64,000 nt of DNA from positions 62,001-126,000 of the forward strand of contig NZ_JAAGLU010000011.1 in assembly GCF_010550245.1 (NCBI RefSeq), read 5' to 3'. How positions within the stretch are numbered: position 1 is the stretch's first letter; every line of letters starts with the position of its first letter. A program made the translations under genes and the position numbers. This document shows, piece after piece, positions 33,339-42,483 of this stretch. The notes under the pieces are model-generated. The model saw only the letters and a list, made by a program, of their open reading frames with translations. It made no database searches and had not been told where the DNA came from. The stretch comes from Streptomyces sp. SID12501. GTDB taxonomy: Bacteria; Actinomycetota; Actinomycetes; Streptomycetales; Streptomycetaceae.

Positions 33339-33454
33339 GGCGATCTCCTCACTGCTCTTACATCGCTGCTGTTCACATTCTGGATTCGCCGTTCATCCTG
33401 TCAGATCCCGAGTACTTGATCTGCCCAGAAGTACGTCGTTCACGTTCCCTTGGC

Positions 33455-34141
33455 TCAGTGGCCGCACGCCCAGGACGCACCGGCGGTCGCCGTCTGAGCC
33501 TGGGTGCGCAGCGCACGTACCGCCTCCGCCGGGTCCGCGGCGCCGTAGACAGCCGATCCGGCGACGAAGACATCGGCGCCGGCCTCGGCGCAGCGCTCGA
33601 TGGTGGAGGCGGCGACGCCTCCGTCGACCTGGAGCCACAGCTCAAGGCCGTGCTTGCTGATCAACTCGCGGGTGCGGCGAATCTTGGGGAGCATGATGTC
33701 GAGAAACGCCTGGCCGCCGAAACCCGGCTCGACCGTCATGATCAGCAACATGTCGAGTTCGGGCAGCAGATCCTCGTACGGCTCGATCGGGGTCGCGGGC
33801 TTGAGGGCCATGGAGGCCCGGGCGCCCTTCGCCCGGATCTCGCGGGCGAGCCGTACCGGAGCGGCGGCGGCCTCCACATGGAAGGTCACGGAACCGGCAC
33901 CCGCTTCGACGTACTGCGGAGCCCATCGATCGGGGTCCTCGATCATCAGGTGGCAGTCCAGCGGGATGTCCGTCGCCCGGGCCAGGGACTCTACGACCGG
34001 CACACCCAGCGTGAGGTTCGGTACGAAATGGTTGTCCATCACATCGACGTGAAGCCAGTCGGCCCCGTCGACCGCCTTCGCCTCCTCGGCGAGTCGGGCG
34101 AAGTCTGCGGACAGGATGCTGGGGTTGATCTGCGCGGCCAT
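33455..34141 (-). CDS. rpe: Ribulose-phosphate 3-epimerase
   Basis: Interconverts ribulose 5-phosphate and xylulose 5-phosphate in the pentose phosphate pathway. The 228-residue TIM barrel starts AAQINPSILSADFARLAEEA and has the metal and catalytic segments WLHVDVMDNHFVPNLTLG, DCHLMIEDPDRW, IMTVEPGFGGQAFLD and LQVDGGVAASTIERCAEAGA. All ligands (two His, two Asp) are present. ATG 34141; the region to the divergent MMPL gene contains repeat copy C. Confidence 0.95.
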   Translation of the reverse strand: MAAQINPSILSADFARLAEEAKAVDGADWLHVDVMDNHFVPNLTLGVPVVESLARATDIPLDCHLMIEDPDRWAPQYVEAGAGSVTFHVEAAAAPVRLAREIRAKGARASMALKPATPIEPYEDLLPELDMLLIMTVEPGFGGQAFLDIMLPKIRRTRELISKHGLELWLQVDGGVAASTIERCAEAGADVFVAGSAVYGAADPAEAVRALRTQAQTATAGASWACGH

Positions 34142-34210
34142 GCCCCAAGCGTGCCATGCCCTCCGGGGGTTGCGCGGTTGGGTCCGTCTTGGCTTGGGTG
34201 GTGTGTAGTC

Positions 34211-34250
34211 CGCGGGCCGTCTGTGGCTGGTCGCGCAGTTCCCCGCGCCC
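34211..34250 (-). repeat. Dispersed intergenic repeat, copy C (reverse)
   Basis: On the minus strand the 20-base core (34231-34250) is identical to the other copies and is followed by CCAGCCACAGACGGCCCGCG. Unlike the other three copies, it lies between divergent genes (rpe and the MMPL exporter). Confidence 0.85.
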
Positions 34251-34275
34251 CTGGGTGGGACCATGCGAGGTGGGT

Positions 34276-36426
34276 ATGAACAGTCACCGCAGGATCGCGT
34301 ATTTCGTCTGTGGGCGGCGGGCCAAGTGGCTGGTGTTGGCACTGTGGCTGGTGCTGCTGGTGTTTGTCGCGCCCTTCGCGCAGAAGCTCACCGACGCCCA
34401 GGACAACGACGCCGCCTCCTGGCTGCCGGGGTCCGCCGAGTCCACCCAGGTCCTTCATCTCTCCGAGGGTTTCCGGCCCGAGCAGATCCCCGCGATCGTC
34501 GTCTACGCGCGCGGGAGCGGCCTCACGGCGGCGGACCGGGCCCGGATCACCGAGGGCGCGGCGCGCATCGAGAAGCTGCGGGACCACGGCATCCGGGGCA
34601 CGGAGACCCGGGGCCCGGTGTACGACCGCACCTCCGATCCACGGGCCGCGCAGATCTTCGTACCCATCACGATGGACGAGCAGGGCTGGGAGCAGATCTC
34701 GTCCGCCGTCGCCTCTGTCCGGGCCGCCGCCGGTACCGCTGCGGCCGGGATGGCCGTGCACATCACGGGGCCCGGCGGTACGTCGGCGGACTTCTCCGAG
34801 GCCTTCGAGGGCATCGACTCGACGCTGCTGCTCTCGGCCATGGGCGTCGTCATCGTGATGCTGCTGCTCACCTACCGCAGCCCCACCCTGATCGTCGTGC
34901 CCCTGCTGGGTGTGGTCGCGGCCCTGTTCACCGCGCAGGCGCTGATCTACTTCCTCGCCGAACACGCGGGCCTGACGGTGAACGGTCAGAGCGCCGGCAT
35001 TCTCACCGTGCTGGTGTTCGGCGCGGGGACCGACTACGCCCTGCTCCTGGTCGCCCGTTACCGGGAGGAGCTGCGCCGTCACGAGGACCGCCACGAGGCG
35101 ATGGCGCTTGCCCTGCACCGCGCGGGCCCCGCCGTCATCGCGTCCGGCGCGACGGTCGTGCTCGGCATGCTGGTGCTGGTGGCCGCCGAGATGAACTCGA
35201 CGAGCGGCCTGGGCCCGGTGGCGGCGATCGGGGTGGCGGTGGCCCTGCTGGCCATGATCACGCTCTTCCCCGCTCTGCTGGTGATCTGCGGCCGCTGGAT
35301 CTTCTGGCCGGTGATCCCGCACAACGGCTCGCCGGACCCGACCGAGCGCGGCCTGTGGGCCCGGATGGGCCGGGGCATCGCCGTCCGCCCGCGCATGGTC
35401 TGGGGCATCACGGCGGCGGCCCTGATCGCATGCTCGTTCGGCCTGATGCAGCTGCGCGCCGAGGGGCTGAGCAACGCGGACGCGTTCACCGACAAGCCGG
35501 ACTCGATCGTCGGCCAGGAGGTGTCCGCGCGCTACTTCCCGGCGGGCAGCGGCGATCCGCTCGTCGTCATCAGCAACCAGGCGCAGGCCCAGCAGGTCGG
35601 CCGGGCGGTCGCGGAGACGCGTGGCGTGGTGCCCACCTCCCTCGGTCTGCCGCCGAGCACGAAGGCCTCCCACGAGGGCAAGGTGCTGTTCGAGGCGACA
35701 ATGACCGCCCCGGCGGACAGCGAGGCCGCGAAACAGACAGTGGAGCGGGTCCGGGACGCAGTGCACGCGGTGCCGGACGCCGACGCCCAGGTGGGCGGCG
35801 GTACGGCGGCCCTGCTGGACATGGACAGGGCGACGACGCACGACAACATGCTGATCATCCCGCTGGTCCTGGCAGTGGTCCTGCTGATCCTCTGCGGCCT
35901 GCTCCGGTCCCTGATCGCCCCGCTGCTGCTGATCGGCACGGTGGTGCTGTCCTTCGCGGCGGCACTGGGCATCAGCGCCCTCGCCTTCCGTCACCTGTTC
36001 GACTACGCGGGCGAGTCGACGGACTTCCCGCTGTTCGTCTTCGTGTTCCTGGTGGCACTCGGCATCGACTACAACATCTTCCTGACCACCCGTATCCGCG
36101 AAGAGGCGGCCCGTCAGGGCACCCGCAAGGGCGTGGTGACGGGCCTGGCGGCGACGGGAGCGGTCATCACCTCGGCGGGCCTGGTCCTGGCCGGCACGTT
36201 CGCGGCCCTCGGCACGCTGCCCATGGTGGCGTTCGCGGAGATCGGCTTCGCGGTGGCCCTGGGCGTGCTCCTGGACACGTTCGTGGTCCGGTCGGTCCTG
36301 GTCACGTCCCTGTTCCTGGACGTCGGCCCGAAGGTGTGGTGGCCGCACCGGCCGGCCAAGGAGTCCGACGGAACCGAGGCCCCGGAGCCGGCCGCCACCC
36401 CGACGGTCAGCCGGTCCGGCGAATGA
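34276..36426 (+). CDS. MMPL-family (RND) exporter
   Basis: A 716-residue inner-membrane protein with 12 helices arranged as two repeats, each an N-terminal helix, an extracytoplasmic loop and five helices (LVLALWLVLLVFVAPFAQKL; GVVIVMLLLTYRSPTLIVVP; LIIPLVLAVVLLILCGLLRS). The proton-relay motifs GAGTDYALLLVARYREEL and ALGIDYNIFLTTRIREEA are the paired GxxxDY(A/N) signatures of MmpL/SCO-type lipid and drug exporters. ATG 34276 follows a GAGGTGGG site. It is convergent with rsmB, overlapping by 20 bases. Substrate unknown. Confidence 0.9.
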   Translation: MNSHRRIAYFVCGRRAKWLVLALWLVLLVFVAPFAQKLTDAQDNDAASWLPGSAESTQVLHLSEGFRPEQIPAIVVYARGSGLTAADRARITEGAARIEKLRDHGIRGTETRGPVYDRTSDPRAAQIFVPITMDEQGWEQISSAVASVRAAAGTAAAGMAVHITGPGGTSADFSEAFEGIDSTLLLSAMGVVIVMLLLTYRSPTLIVVPLLGVVAALFTAQALIYFLAEHAGLTVNGQSAGILTVLVFGAGTDYALLLVARYREELRRHEDRHEAMALALHRAGPAVIASGATVVLGMLVLVAAEMNSTSGLGPVAAIGVAVALLAMITLFPALLVICGRWIFWPVIPHNGSPDPTERGLWARMGRGIAVRPRMVWGITAAALIACSFGLMQLRAEGLSNADAFTDKPDSIVGQEVSARYFPAGSGDPLVVISNQAQAQQVGRAVAETRGVVPTSLGLPPSTKASHEGKVLFEATMTAPADSEAAKQTVERVRDAVHAVPDADAQVGGGTAALLDMDRATTHDNMLIIPLVLAVVLLILCGLLRSLIAPLLLIGTVVLSFAAALGISALAFRHLFDYAGESTDFPLFVFVFLVALGIDYNIFLTTRIREEAARQGTRKGVVTGLAATGAVITSAGLVLAGTFAALGTLPMVAFAEIGFAVALGVLLDTFVVRSVLVTSLFLDVGPKVWWPHRPAKESDGTEAPEPAATPTVSRSGE

Positions 36427-37825
36427 GGGCCAGATACATGGCGTCGGTCCCGTGCAGATGCGGCCACAGCTGTACGTCGGGACCCTCGCCGAGGTCGGTC
36501 ACGCCCTCCAACAGCGGCCGGGCGTCGACGAGTTCGGTGTGCGGATGCTGCTTGAGAATGTCGTCGACGACGGCCCGGGTCTCGGCGAGGTGCGGCGAGC
36601 AGGTGGCGTAGCCGACGATCCCGCCGACACGGACCGACTCCAGCGCGGTGGTCAGCAGCGCGCGCTGGAGCGGCGCGAAACCTTCCAGGTCCTCGGGGCG
36701 TCGCCGCCAGCGCGCCTCGGGCCGCCTGCGCAGCGCCCCGAGCCCGGTGCACGGCACGTCCATCAGCACCCGGTCGAAACTGCCGGCCCGCCACGGCGGC
36801 CGGGTCCCGTCCCCCACGATGACCTGGTAGGGGCCCGGACTGCCGTTCAGCGCCTTCGCGACCAGACCGGCCCGGTGCGGCAGCTTCTCGGAGGCGAGCA
36901 GCAGCGCACCCCGCTCCGCGGCGAGAGCGGCGAGCAGCGCGGCCTTGCCGCCCGGCCCGGCACACCCGTCGAGCCAGGCCTTGTCGGGCCCGTCGATCGG
37001 AACGTTGGCCAGGGCGAGCGCGACAAGCTGGCTGCCCTCGTCCTGCACGCCCGCACGCCCGTCCCGTACGGCGTCGATGGCCCCGGGTTCCCCGCCTTCG
37101 GCGAGCCGCACGGCGTACGGCGACCAGCGCCCCGGCACCGCGGCCTCCTCGAGGAGCAGCTCCTCGGTGGTGGACCGGCCCGGCCGGGCGACCAGGGTGA
37201 CCTCGGGCCGCTCGTTGTCGGCGGCGAGCAGTTCCTCGATCCCGGCGCGGCCACCACCCAGCGAATCCCACAGGGCGGAGACGACCCACCTGGGGTGCGA
37301 GTGCACCACGGCGAGGTGGTCCTCGGGATCGTCGTCGTAGGGCGGCGCGACCCGCTCGATCCAGGCGTCGAGATCGTGCTGGGCGACCTTGCGCAGCACG
37401 GCGTTCACGAACTTGGCCCGCCCGTCACCGAGCACGACCCTGGCCAGCTCGACGGAGGCGGACACGGCGGCGTGCGTGGGGATCCGCGTCCCGAGCAGCT
37501 GGTGAACGCCGAGGCTGAGCACATCGAGCACCGGCGGATCGACCTCGCGCAGGGGCCGGTCGACGCATTGACCGATGACGGCGTCGTAGGTCCCCTGCCG
37601 ACGCAGCGTCCCGTACACCAGCTCGGTCGCGAGAGCCGCGTCCCGCCCGTCGAAGTCCCCCTTCGCCCGGGCCGCCCGAAGGAGCGGCGGCAACACCAGA
37701 TTGGCGTACGCGTCCCGCTCGTCCACGGCCCGCAGCGCCTCGAAGGCGAGGATGCGGACGGGGTCCTTCTGGGGCCGACGGTACGGCTTGCCGGTCTTGT
37801 GGGGCCGGCTGGGCTGCTCGCTCAC
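36407..37825 (-). CDS. rsmB: 16S rRNA m5C967 methyltransferase
   Basis: Methylates C967 of 16S rRNA (E. coli numbering). The 472-residue protein has an N-terminal NusB-like RNA-binding domain (VRILAFEALRAVDERDAYAN, LATELVYGTLRRQGTYDAVI) and a SAM methyltransferase domain with WLDGCAGPGGKAALLAAL, the motif-IV cysteine in DVPCTGLGALRRRPEARW and the catalytic cysteine in GYATCSPHLAETRAVVDD. GTG 37825 is the start. It follows fmt on the same strand (107-base gap), a common bacterial pairing. Confidence 0.92.
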   Translation of the reverse strand: MSEQPSRPHKTGKPYRRPQKDPVRILAFEALRAVDERDAYANLVLPPLLRAARAKGDFDGRDAALATELVYGTLRRQGTYDAVIGQCVDRPLREVDPPVLDVLSLGVHQLLGTRIPTHAAVSASVELARVVLGDGRAKFVNAVLRKVAQHDLDAWIERVAPPYDDDPEDHLAVVHSHPRWVVSALWDSLGGGRAGIEELLAADNERPEVTLVARPGRSTTEELLLEEAAVPGRWSPYAVRLAEGGEPGAIDAVRDGRAGVQDEGSQLVALALANVPIDGPDKAWLDGCAGPGGKAALLAALAAERGALLLASEKLPHRAGLVAKALNGSPGPYQVIVGDGTRPPWRAGSFDRVLMDVPCTGLGALRRRPEARWRRRPEDLEGFAPLQRALLTTALESVRVGGIVGYATCSPHLAETRAVVDDILKQHPHTELVDARPLLEGVTDLGEGPDVQLWPHLHGTDAMYLALIRRTG

Positions 37826-37932
37826 GAAAAAGGTGCTCCGGATACGGGAAAAGGGGTGCGATTTCCAGCGTACGTCGTGCCGGGCCGGCCGGGATCTCGC
37901 GGTACCGCACTGGAACGGGCCGCGAGAGCAAC

Positions 37933-38865
37933 TCAGGCGCCGAGCATCTCGCCGTCGGTGATCCGCACGCCCCGGGCCCAGTCGGCGGCGCGCATCGGCT
38001 TCTTCCCCTGCGCCTGCACCCACAGCAGTTCGACGGCGTGCGATCCGGTGCCGACGTACACGTTGTTCTTGCCGACGGAGAGCACGCCGGGAGCGAGATC
38101 GGTGCGCTCGGGCACGGGCGTGACCTGGATGAGCTTGAGCCGCTCGCCCCGGAACACGGTCCAGGCGCCGGGCGCGGGAGTGCACCCGCGCACGATCCGG
38201 TCGGCCCGGAGGGCGGGCACGGACCAGTCGACGTGCGCGTCCTCGACGGTGATCTTCGGCGCGAGGGTGATGCCGTCGGCGGGCTGCGGTACGGCCTTCA
38301 GGGTGCCGTCCTCGATGCCGTCCATGGTCGCGGCCAGCAGCCCGGAGCCCGCGAAGGCGAGCCGCGTCAACAGGTCGCCGCTGGTGTCGGTGGGCCGGAT
38401 CGTCTCGGTCACCGTGCCGTAGACAGGCCCGGAGTCGAGGCCCTCCTCGATCAGGAAGGTGGAGGCGCCGGTGATCTCGTCGCCACCCATGATGGAGTGC
38501 TGCACGGGCGCGGCGCCACGCCAGGCGGGCAGCAGCGAGAAGTGCAGGTTGACCCAGCCGTGGGCGGGGATGTCGAGGGCGACACGGGGCAGCAGGGCCC
38601 CGTACGCGACGACGGGACAGCAGTCGGGCCCGATCTCGCCCAGCCTCGCGAGGAACGCCTCGTCCCTTGGCTTGACGGGCTTCAGCACCTCGATGCCGGC
38701 CTCCTCGGCCCGCTGGGCCACGGGGCTGGCGACCAGCCTGCGTCCCCGCCCGGCAGGCGCGTCGGGTCGCGTGACGACGGCGACCACTTCATGCCGTCCC
38801 GACCCGATCAGGGCATCCAGAGCGGGAACGGCGACCTCGGGGGTACCAGCGAAGACAAGCCTCAT
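37933..38865 (-). CDS. fmt: Methionyl-tRNA formyltransferase
   Basis: Formylates initiator Met-tRNA using 10-formyl-THF. The 310 residues show MRLVFAGTPEVAVPALDALI, the THF site VNLHFSLLPAWRGAAPVQHS with its Asn/His, the catalytic-loop equivalent GASTFLIEEGLDSGPVYG (Asp present), and a C-terminal OB-fold (APGAWTVFRGERLKLIQVTP). Complete and standard length. ATG 38865; a 200-base gap separates it from the divergent gene at 39069. Confidence 0.95.
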   Translation of the reverse strand: MRLVFAGTPEVAVPALDALIGSGRHEVVAVVTRPDAPAGRGRRLVASPVAQRAEEAGIEVLKPVKPRDEAFLARLGEIGPDCCPVVAYGALLPRVALDIPAHGWVNLHFSLLPAWRGAAPVQHSIMGGDEITGASTFLIEEGLDSGPVYGTVTETIRPTDTSGDLLTRLAFAGSGLLAATMDGIEDGTLKAVPQPADGITLAPKITVEDAHVDWSVPALRADRIVRGCTPAPGAWTVFRGERLKLIQVTPVPERTDLAPGVLSVGKNNVYVGTGSHAVELLWVQAQGKKPMRAADWARGVRITDGEMLGA

Positions 38866-39014
38866 GGGTGGGCGGGGGCCTCTCGGACGGGATTCTGCGG
38901 GCAGCGCACCAGTCTATGACCGCGCTTCCAGGGGGCGTACGCATATGCCCCTACGCCCCCGCACCGTGACCACTCACGCAAAATCGCGTTGGTCAAGAAA
39001 GAGTTGACCACAAC

Positions 39015-39035
39015 GGGCCGCACACCGCGCGGCCC
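39015..39035 (+). terminator. Hairpin with pyrimidine tail in the leader of the gene at 39069
   Basis: GGGCCGC (39015-39021) pairs with GCGGCCC (39029-39035) and is followed by TTCCTTTTC, a terminator-like arrangement on the plus strand only 33 bases before the ATG of the next gene. A short frame (38945-39007, MPLRPRTVTTHAKSRWSRKS) precedes it. This could be an attenuator or simply end an RNA started at fmt's divergent promoter. Confidence 0.5.
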
Positions 39036-39068
39036 TTCCTTTTCAACGCCGGTTCGAGAGGCTTGTTC

Positions 39069-39650
39069 ATGGCCGACCACGCAACCCACGACGCCCAGGC
39101 TCGGGCCAGCCTGCATTTGCTGGTACGGGACATCGAGCGGGTCCGCCGGCAGGTGGACGCACTGCGCACGCTCACCGCCCAGTTGGGCAATGTCTACCGC
39201 CCGCGCCGCTCCGGCCCCTCCACGGGCTTCGTCGTCTACGGACGCGCCCCCGCCCCGACCGTCCGCCTCGCCCAGGAACTGCGGGACAGCGTCGAGACCC
39301 TGGTCACGGCAGCCGTGGACTTCGACCGCTCGCTCGGCTTCTCGTGGGACGCGGTGGGCTCCGCGCTCGGGGTCACCAAACAGGCCGTCCACCGCCGTTA
39401 CGGCGCCCGCCGCGCCGCCGCCCAGGCAGCGGCCGAGGCCGAGCGCGCCACGGAGACCTCGGCAAGCCGCACGGTCAGCGTCGGCACAGTCAGCGGCGTA
39501 GGCACCGCCATGCCCACGGTCCCCGCGGCCCGCTCGATGCCGACCCAGCCGACGGCGGGCAGCCCGACCCTCCGCGACGAGGCAAGGCCCACGACGTTCC
39601 CCCGCGACGAGTCGAGGCCCACGGCCTTCCCCGGCCCACGCAACGGCTGA
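39069..39650 (+). CDS. Hypothetical protein with C-terminal-half HTH
   Basis: A 193-residue protein. Residues 10-60 are helical (LHLLVRDIERVRRQVDALRT, LTAQLGNVYRPRRSG). A helix-turn-helix follows, SWDAVGSALGVTKQAVHRRY, similar to those in small Streptomyces DNA-binding proteins. The last 75 residues are Ala/Thr/Pro-rich and low-complexity (SRTVSVGTVSGVGTAMPTVP). No enzyme motif is present; a DNA-binding or regulatory role is inferred from the HTH alone. ATG 39069 is preferred over TTG 39063. Confidence 0.72.
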   Translation: MADHATHDAQARASLHLLVRDIERVRRQVDALRTLTAQLGNVYRPRRSGPSTGFVVYGRAPAPTVRLAQELRDSVETLVTAAVDFDRSLGFSWDAVGSALGVTKQAVHRRYGARRAAAQAAAEAERATETSASRTVSVGTVSGVGTAMPTVPAARSMPTQPTAGSPTLRDEARPTTFPRDESRPTAFPGPRNG

Positions 39651-39732
39651 CCCGAACCACCACCCCACCCCACCCTCTGCCCTCCCGCCCACACCCGGGA
39701 GGGCAGCGGCATGCAGGCCCCCAGGCCCAGCC

Positions 39733-39856
39733 ATTTCAGCCCGTCCGGGGGTCCCCCTCTGCGGGAGTTCGAGGACGGGCGCGTTCGGCGCGAACGGGGG
39801 TTCGGGGACGGAGCCCCCGAGGATGGGACGGGAAGGGGCGGCGGGGCCGAACCCCC
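39733..39856 (+). repeat. Second dispersed Streptomyces repeat (TTTCAGCCCGTCCGG type)
   Basis: The stretch begins ATTTCAGCCCGTCCGGGGG, continues with GTTCGAGGACGGGCGCGTTC and CGGGACGGGAAGGGGCGGCG, wording I know from many Streptomyces intergenic regions. It sits between convergent genes (39650 and priA at 40037) and contains complementary stretches (GTTCGGCGCGAAC; GGGGGTTCGG). The remaining bases of 39651-40036 show no gene or other feature. Confidence 0.65.
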
Positions 39857-40036
39857 GCACTCTCAGCCGCCGCAAGCGTCGGACCGACACCCTCATCCGC
39901 CCTCTCCTGACGCCCAGAGCCCGACACCCACCCCTCTGCCGAGCCCTGATCCCCCGCCGGCCCTCGCCCAACGCCCGATCCCCACCGGGCCTTCAGCTCC
40001 ACCCCAGCTGACCTGCAGTCCCCCACCAACCCCTTC

Positions 40037-42223
40037 TCACCCGATGTCGGGCGGATCGATCCGCACCCACACGCTCTCCTCCCCGCCCCGCCCCGCGCGA
40101 GCCATCCGCGCGGCCTGGGCAGCCTTCAGCGCGGCGGCCAGCGCGGACCCGCTCCCCGGTGGCACCCGGACCAACGCCCGCTCCCAGTGCTCCCCCGGCG
40201 GAGGCGCGCCCGCCCGCCGGGGCCGTCCCGCCGGCGTGACCGGCATCGGCACCGGCCCCAACACCTGCGCGTCCCCCGGCAGTTCGGCTCCCGAGAGGAA
40301 CCCGGCGACGGCCTCCGCGGTCCCGGCGACGGATGCCATCCTGGACACCGGCGGGAACCCGAGCTCGGCGCGCTCCGCGAGCTCCCGCACGGCATGCCCG
40401 ACGGGATCCCATCGCACCAGCGCCTGCACGGGCCGCAGGGTGGGCTCGGCGACCACGACGACCGTCCCCCCCGGCGCACCCTCTCCTCGCACGCCCTGCC
40501 CCCTGACGAGGGCCGCAGCCGCCATCCACCGCCGCAGCGCATCCTCCCCGGCCCGCAGGTCGGGGCGCCCGAGCATGGCCCAGCCGTCCAGCAGCAGGGC
40601 AGCCGCATACCCGCCCTCGGCGACGGGCTCGGCGCCGGGCGTGCTGACGACGAGCGCGGGCGTCCCCGGCACCGTGTCCAGCACATGTTCACGCCCGGAG
40701 GTCCGCACCGGCACGGCCGGAAACGCCCGCCCCAGCTCCTCGGCGGTCCGCCGCGCGCCCACGACCTGCGCCCGTAGCCGGAACCCGCCGCACTCCGGAC
40801 AGTGCCAGCCGGTCTCCTCCCGCCCGCACCACGCGCACCACGGCGCCCCGGCCTCCCGCGCCTCCATCGGCCCGGCGCAGTGCCGGCACCGGGCCGGTTC
40901 CCGGCATCGATCGCAGGCCAGCCGCGGTACGTATCCCCGCCGGGGCACCTGTACCAGCACCGGGCCGTGCTTCAGCCCCTCCCGCACCGCCTGCCAGGCG
41001 AGGGTCGGCAGCCGCGCGGCCCGGGCGGCCTCGTCCCGTGCGAAATCCCCGTCGCCGACGGTACGGACGAGCGGAGCAGCCGCCCGCACCTGCTCCCGCC
41101 CGGCGACCAGCGGCCGGGCCCACCCGCTCTCGACCAGCTGCGCGGCTTCGACCGTGCAGCTCCAACTCCCCAGCAGAAATGCGCACTTGTCCTGCGCGGC
41201 CCGCAGCAACAGCACCTCGCGCGCATGCGGCTGCGGGGCGTGCGGCTCACTGTGGCTGTCGTCGCCGTCGTCCCAGATCGCGACGAGCCCCAGATCCCGG
41301 ACGGGCGCGAACATGGCGGCCCGGGTCCCGACCACGGCCCGTACGGCACCCCGCCGCACGGCGAGCCACTCCCGGTACCGCTTCTCGGGCCCGGCGTCGG
41401 CGGTGAGCACGGCGTGCCGCCCCTCACCCAGGAGGGCGGTCAGGGCTGCGTCGACCCGCGCGACGGCCCGTCCGTCCGGCACGACGACGAGCGCCCCGCG
41501 CCCGGAGGCGAGGGTCGCACCGACGGCCCGCGCCAGCTCCTCGCTCCACTGGGGCCCGGGCAGGGCGTTCCACACGGCACGCGGCGCACCCCCGGAGGCG
41601 AGCGCCTCGAGAAACGCGCCCCCCCGCTCGTACCGCCCCCAGGTGCCGGCGTCCGGCGCCCCGGTGACGGGCAGAGCCACGGCCGAGGCCGCTTTCTCCG
41701 CCCGGGCGTTGCGCGGTGGCACGGCCAGTTGCAGCACGTCGGCAAGGCTCCCCGCGTACCGATCGGCGACGGCCCGAGCCAGCGAGAGCAGTTCCTCGCT
41801 CAGCACGACCTCGGGGGACACGACCTGTGCCAGCGCGGCCAGTGGCCCGGAGTAGTCGGACTCGGCGAGCCGCGCGACAAGGAACCCGTCGATCAGCCCC
41901 CCGCCCTCACGGCGCCCGTCCCGCACCCGATGCCGCCCGGCTCCGAACCTGACCCGCACCCGCACCCCGGGCTGCGCCTCGGCATCCAGCTCTTCGGGTA
42001 CGGCGTAGTCGAAGTACCGGTCGAGATGCAGCACACCCTTGTCGACCAGGACCCGCGCGACGGGCAACTCCTTGGCCAGCGCGGCCCCCCGCCAGGTCCG
42101 CGGCTTGGCCCGCGGCGCCTTGGCCTGCCGCACACTCTCCCGAATCAACGCAAGCTGCTCGGGCGGCGCCGCCCCATCGGCCCTCCGGTCCCCGCCGCTC
42201 CCCTGCCCGTTCTCGCTGCTCAC
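40037..42223 (-). CDS. priA: PriA-like primosomal protein N' without helicase motifs
   Basis: A 728-residue PriA homologue. The N-terminal DNA-binding domain is present (LPVARVLVDKGVLHLDRYFD, YAVPEELDAEAQPGVRVRV), as are two zinc-binding clusters (LACDRCREPARCRHCAGPM; WCAWCGREETGWHCPECGG). Where helicase motif I (GVTGSGKT) should be, the sequence is NALPGPQWSEELARAV, and motif II (DEEH) reads WDDGDDSHSE. So ATP hydrolysis is unlikely; this is known for actinobacterial PriA and a replication-restart scaffold role is assumed. GTG 42223 is chosen; GTG 42247 and TTG 42253 are alternatives. Confidence 0.9.
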   Translation of the reverse strand: MSSENGQGSGGDRRADGAAPPEQLALIRESVRQAKAPRAKPRTWRGAALAKELPVARVLVDKGVLHLDRYFDYAVPEELDAEAQPGVRVRVRFGAGRHRVRDGRREGGGLIDGFLVARLAESDYSGPLAALAQVVSPEVVLSEELLSLARAVADRYAGSLADVLQLAVPPRNARAEKAASAVALPVTGAPDAGTWGRYERGGAFLEALASGGAPRAVWNALPGPQWSEELARAVGATLASGRGALVVVPDGRAVARVDAALTALLGEGRHAVLTADAGPEKRYREWLAVRRGAVRAVVGTRAAMFAPVRDLGLVAIWDDGDDSHSEPHAPQPHAREVLLLRAAQDKCAFLLGSWSCTVEAAQLVESGWARPLVAGREQVRAAAPLVRTVGDGDFARDEAARAARLPTLAWQAVREGLKHGPVLVQVPRRGYVPRLACDRCREPARCRHCAGPMEAREAGAPWCAWCGREETGWHCPECGGFRLRAQVVGARRTAEELGRAFPAVPVRTSGREHVLDTVPGTPALVVSTPGAEPVAEGGYAAALLLDGWAMLGRPDLRAGEDALRRWMAAAALVRGQGVRGEGAPGGTVVVVAEPTLRPVQALVRWDPVGHAVRELAERAELGFPPVSRMASVAGTAEAVAGFLSGAELPGDAQVLGPVPMPVTPAGRPRRAGAPPPGEHWERALVRVPPGSGSALAAALKAAQAARMARAGRGGEESVWVRIDPPDIG

Positions 42224-42421
42224 GCCTGCATTCTTACCAAACGCCACTGACAACGGGCGGCGTCCGAACTCCCGAGATCAAGTCGGCAGCGGCACGAAAT
42301 TCCAGATTCACCGCACGCCCAAGGGACGTACTCCACCGAAGTAACCGCGGCCTGCGCACCGGGAGAGCACCATAGTAGGAACCCGCGCCCCCACCCCGCC
42401 AGTCATTTCCCGACACGGCGA

Positions 42422-42452
42422 AGCCCGGCGCCCTCTACAGGACACCGGGCCT
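42422..42452 (-). terminator. Hairpin after metK
   Basis: GCCCGG (42423-42428) and CCGGGC (42445-42450) form a stem 34 bases beyond the metK stop. The rest of 42224-42483, between convergent-looking priA start and metK end, shows only promoter-length sequence for priA. Confidence 0.55.
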
Positions 42453-42483
42453 CAACGATCGATCAAGCAGTCCGCTGTGGGCC

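Noticed and set aside
39719..41855. Long plus-strand frame opposite priA
   Set aside because: Low-complexity Ser/Arg/Pro content and exact antisense position mark it as a shadow.
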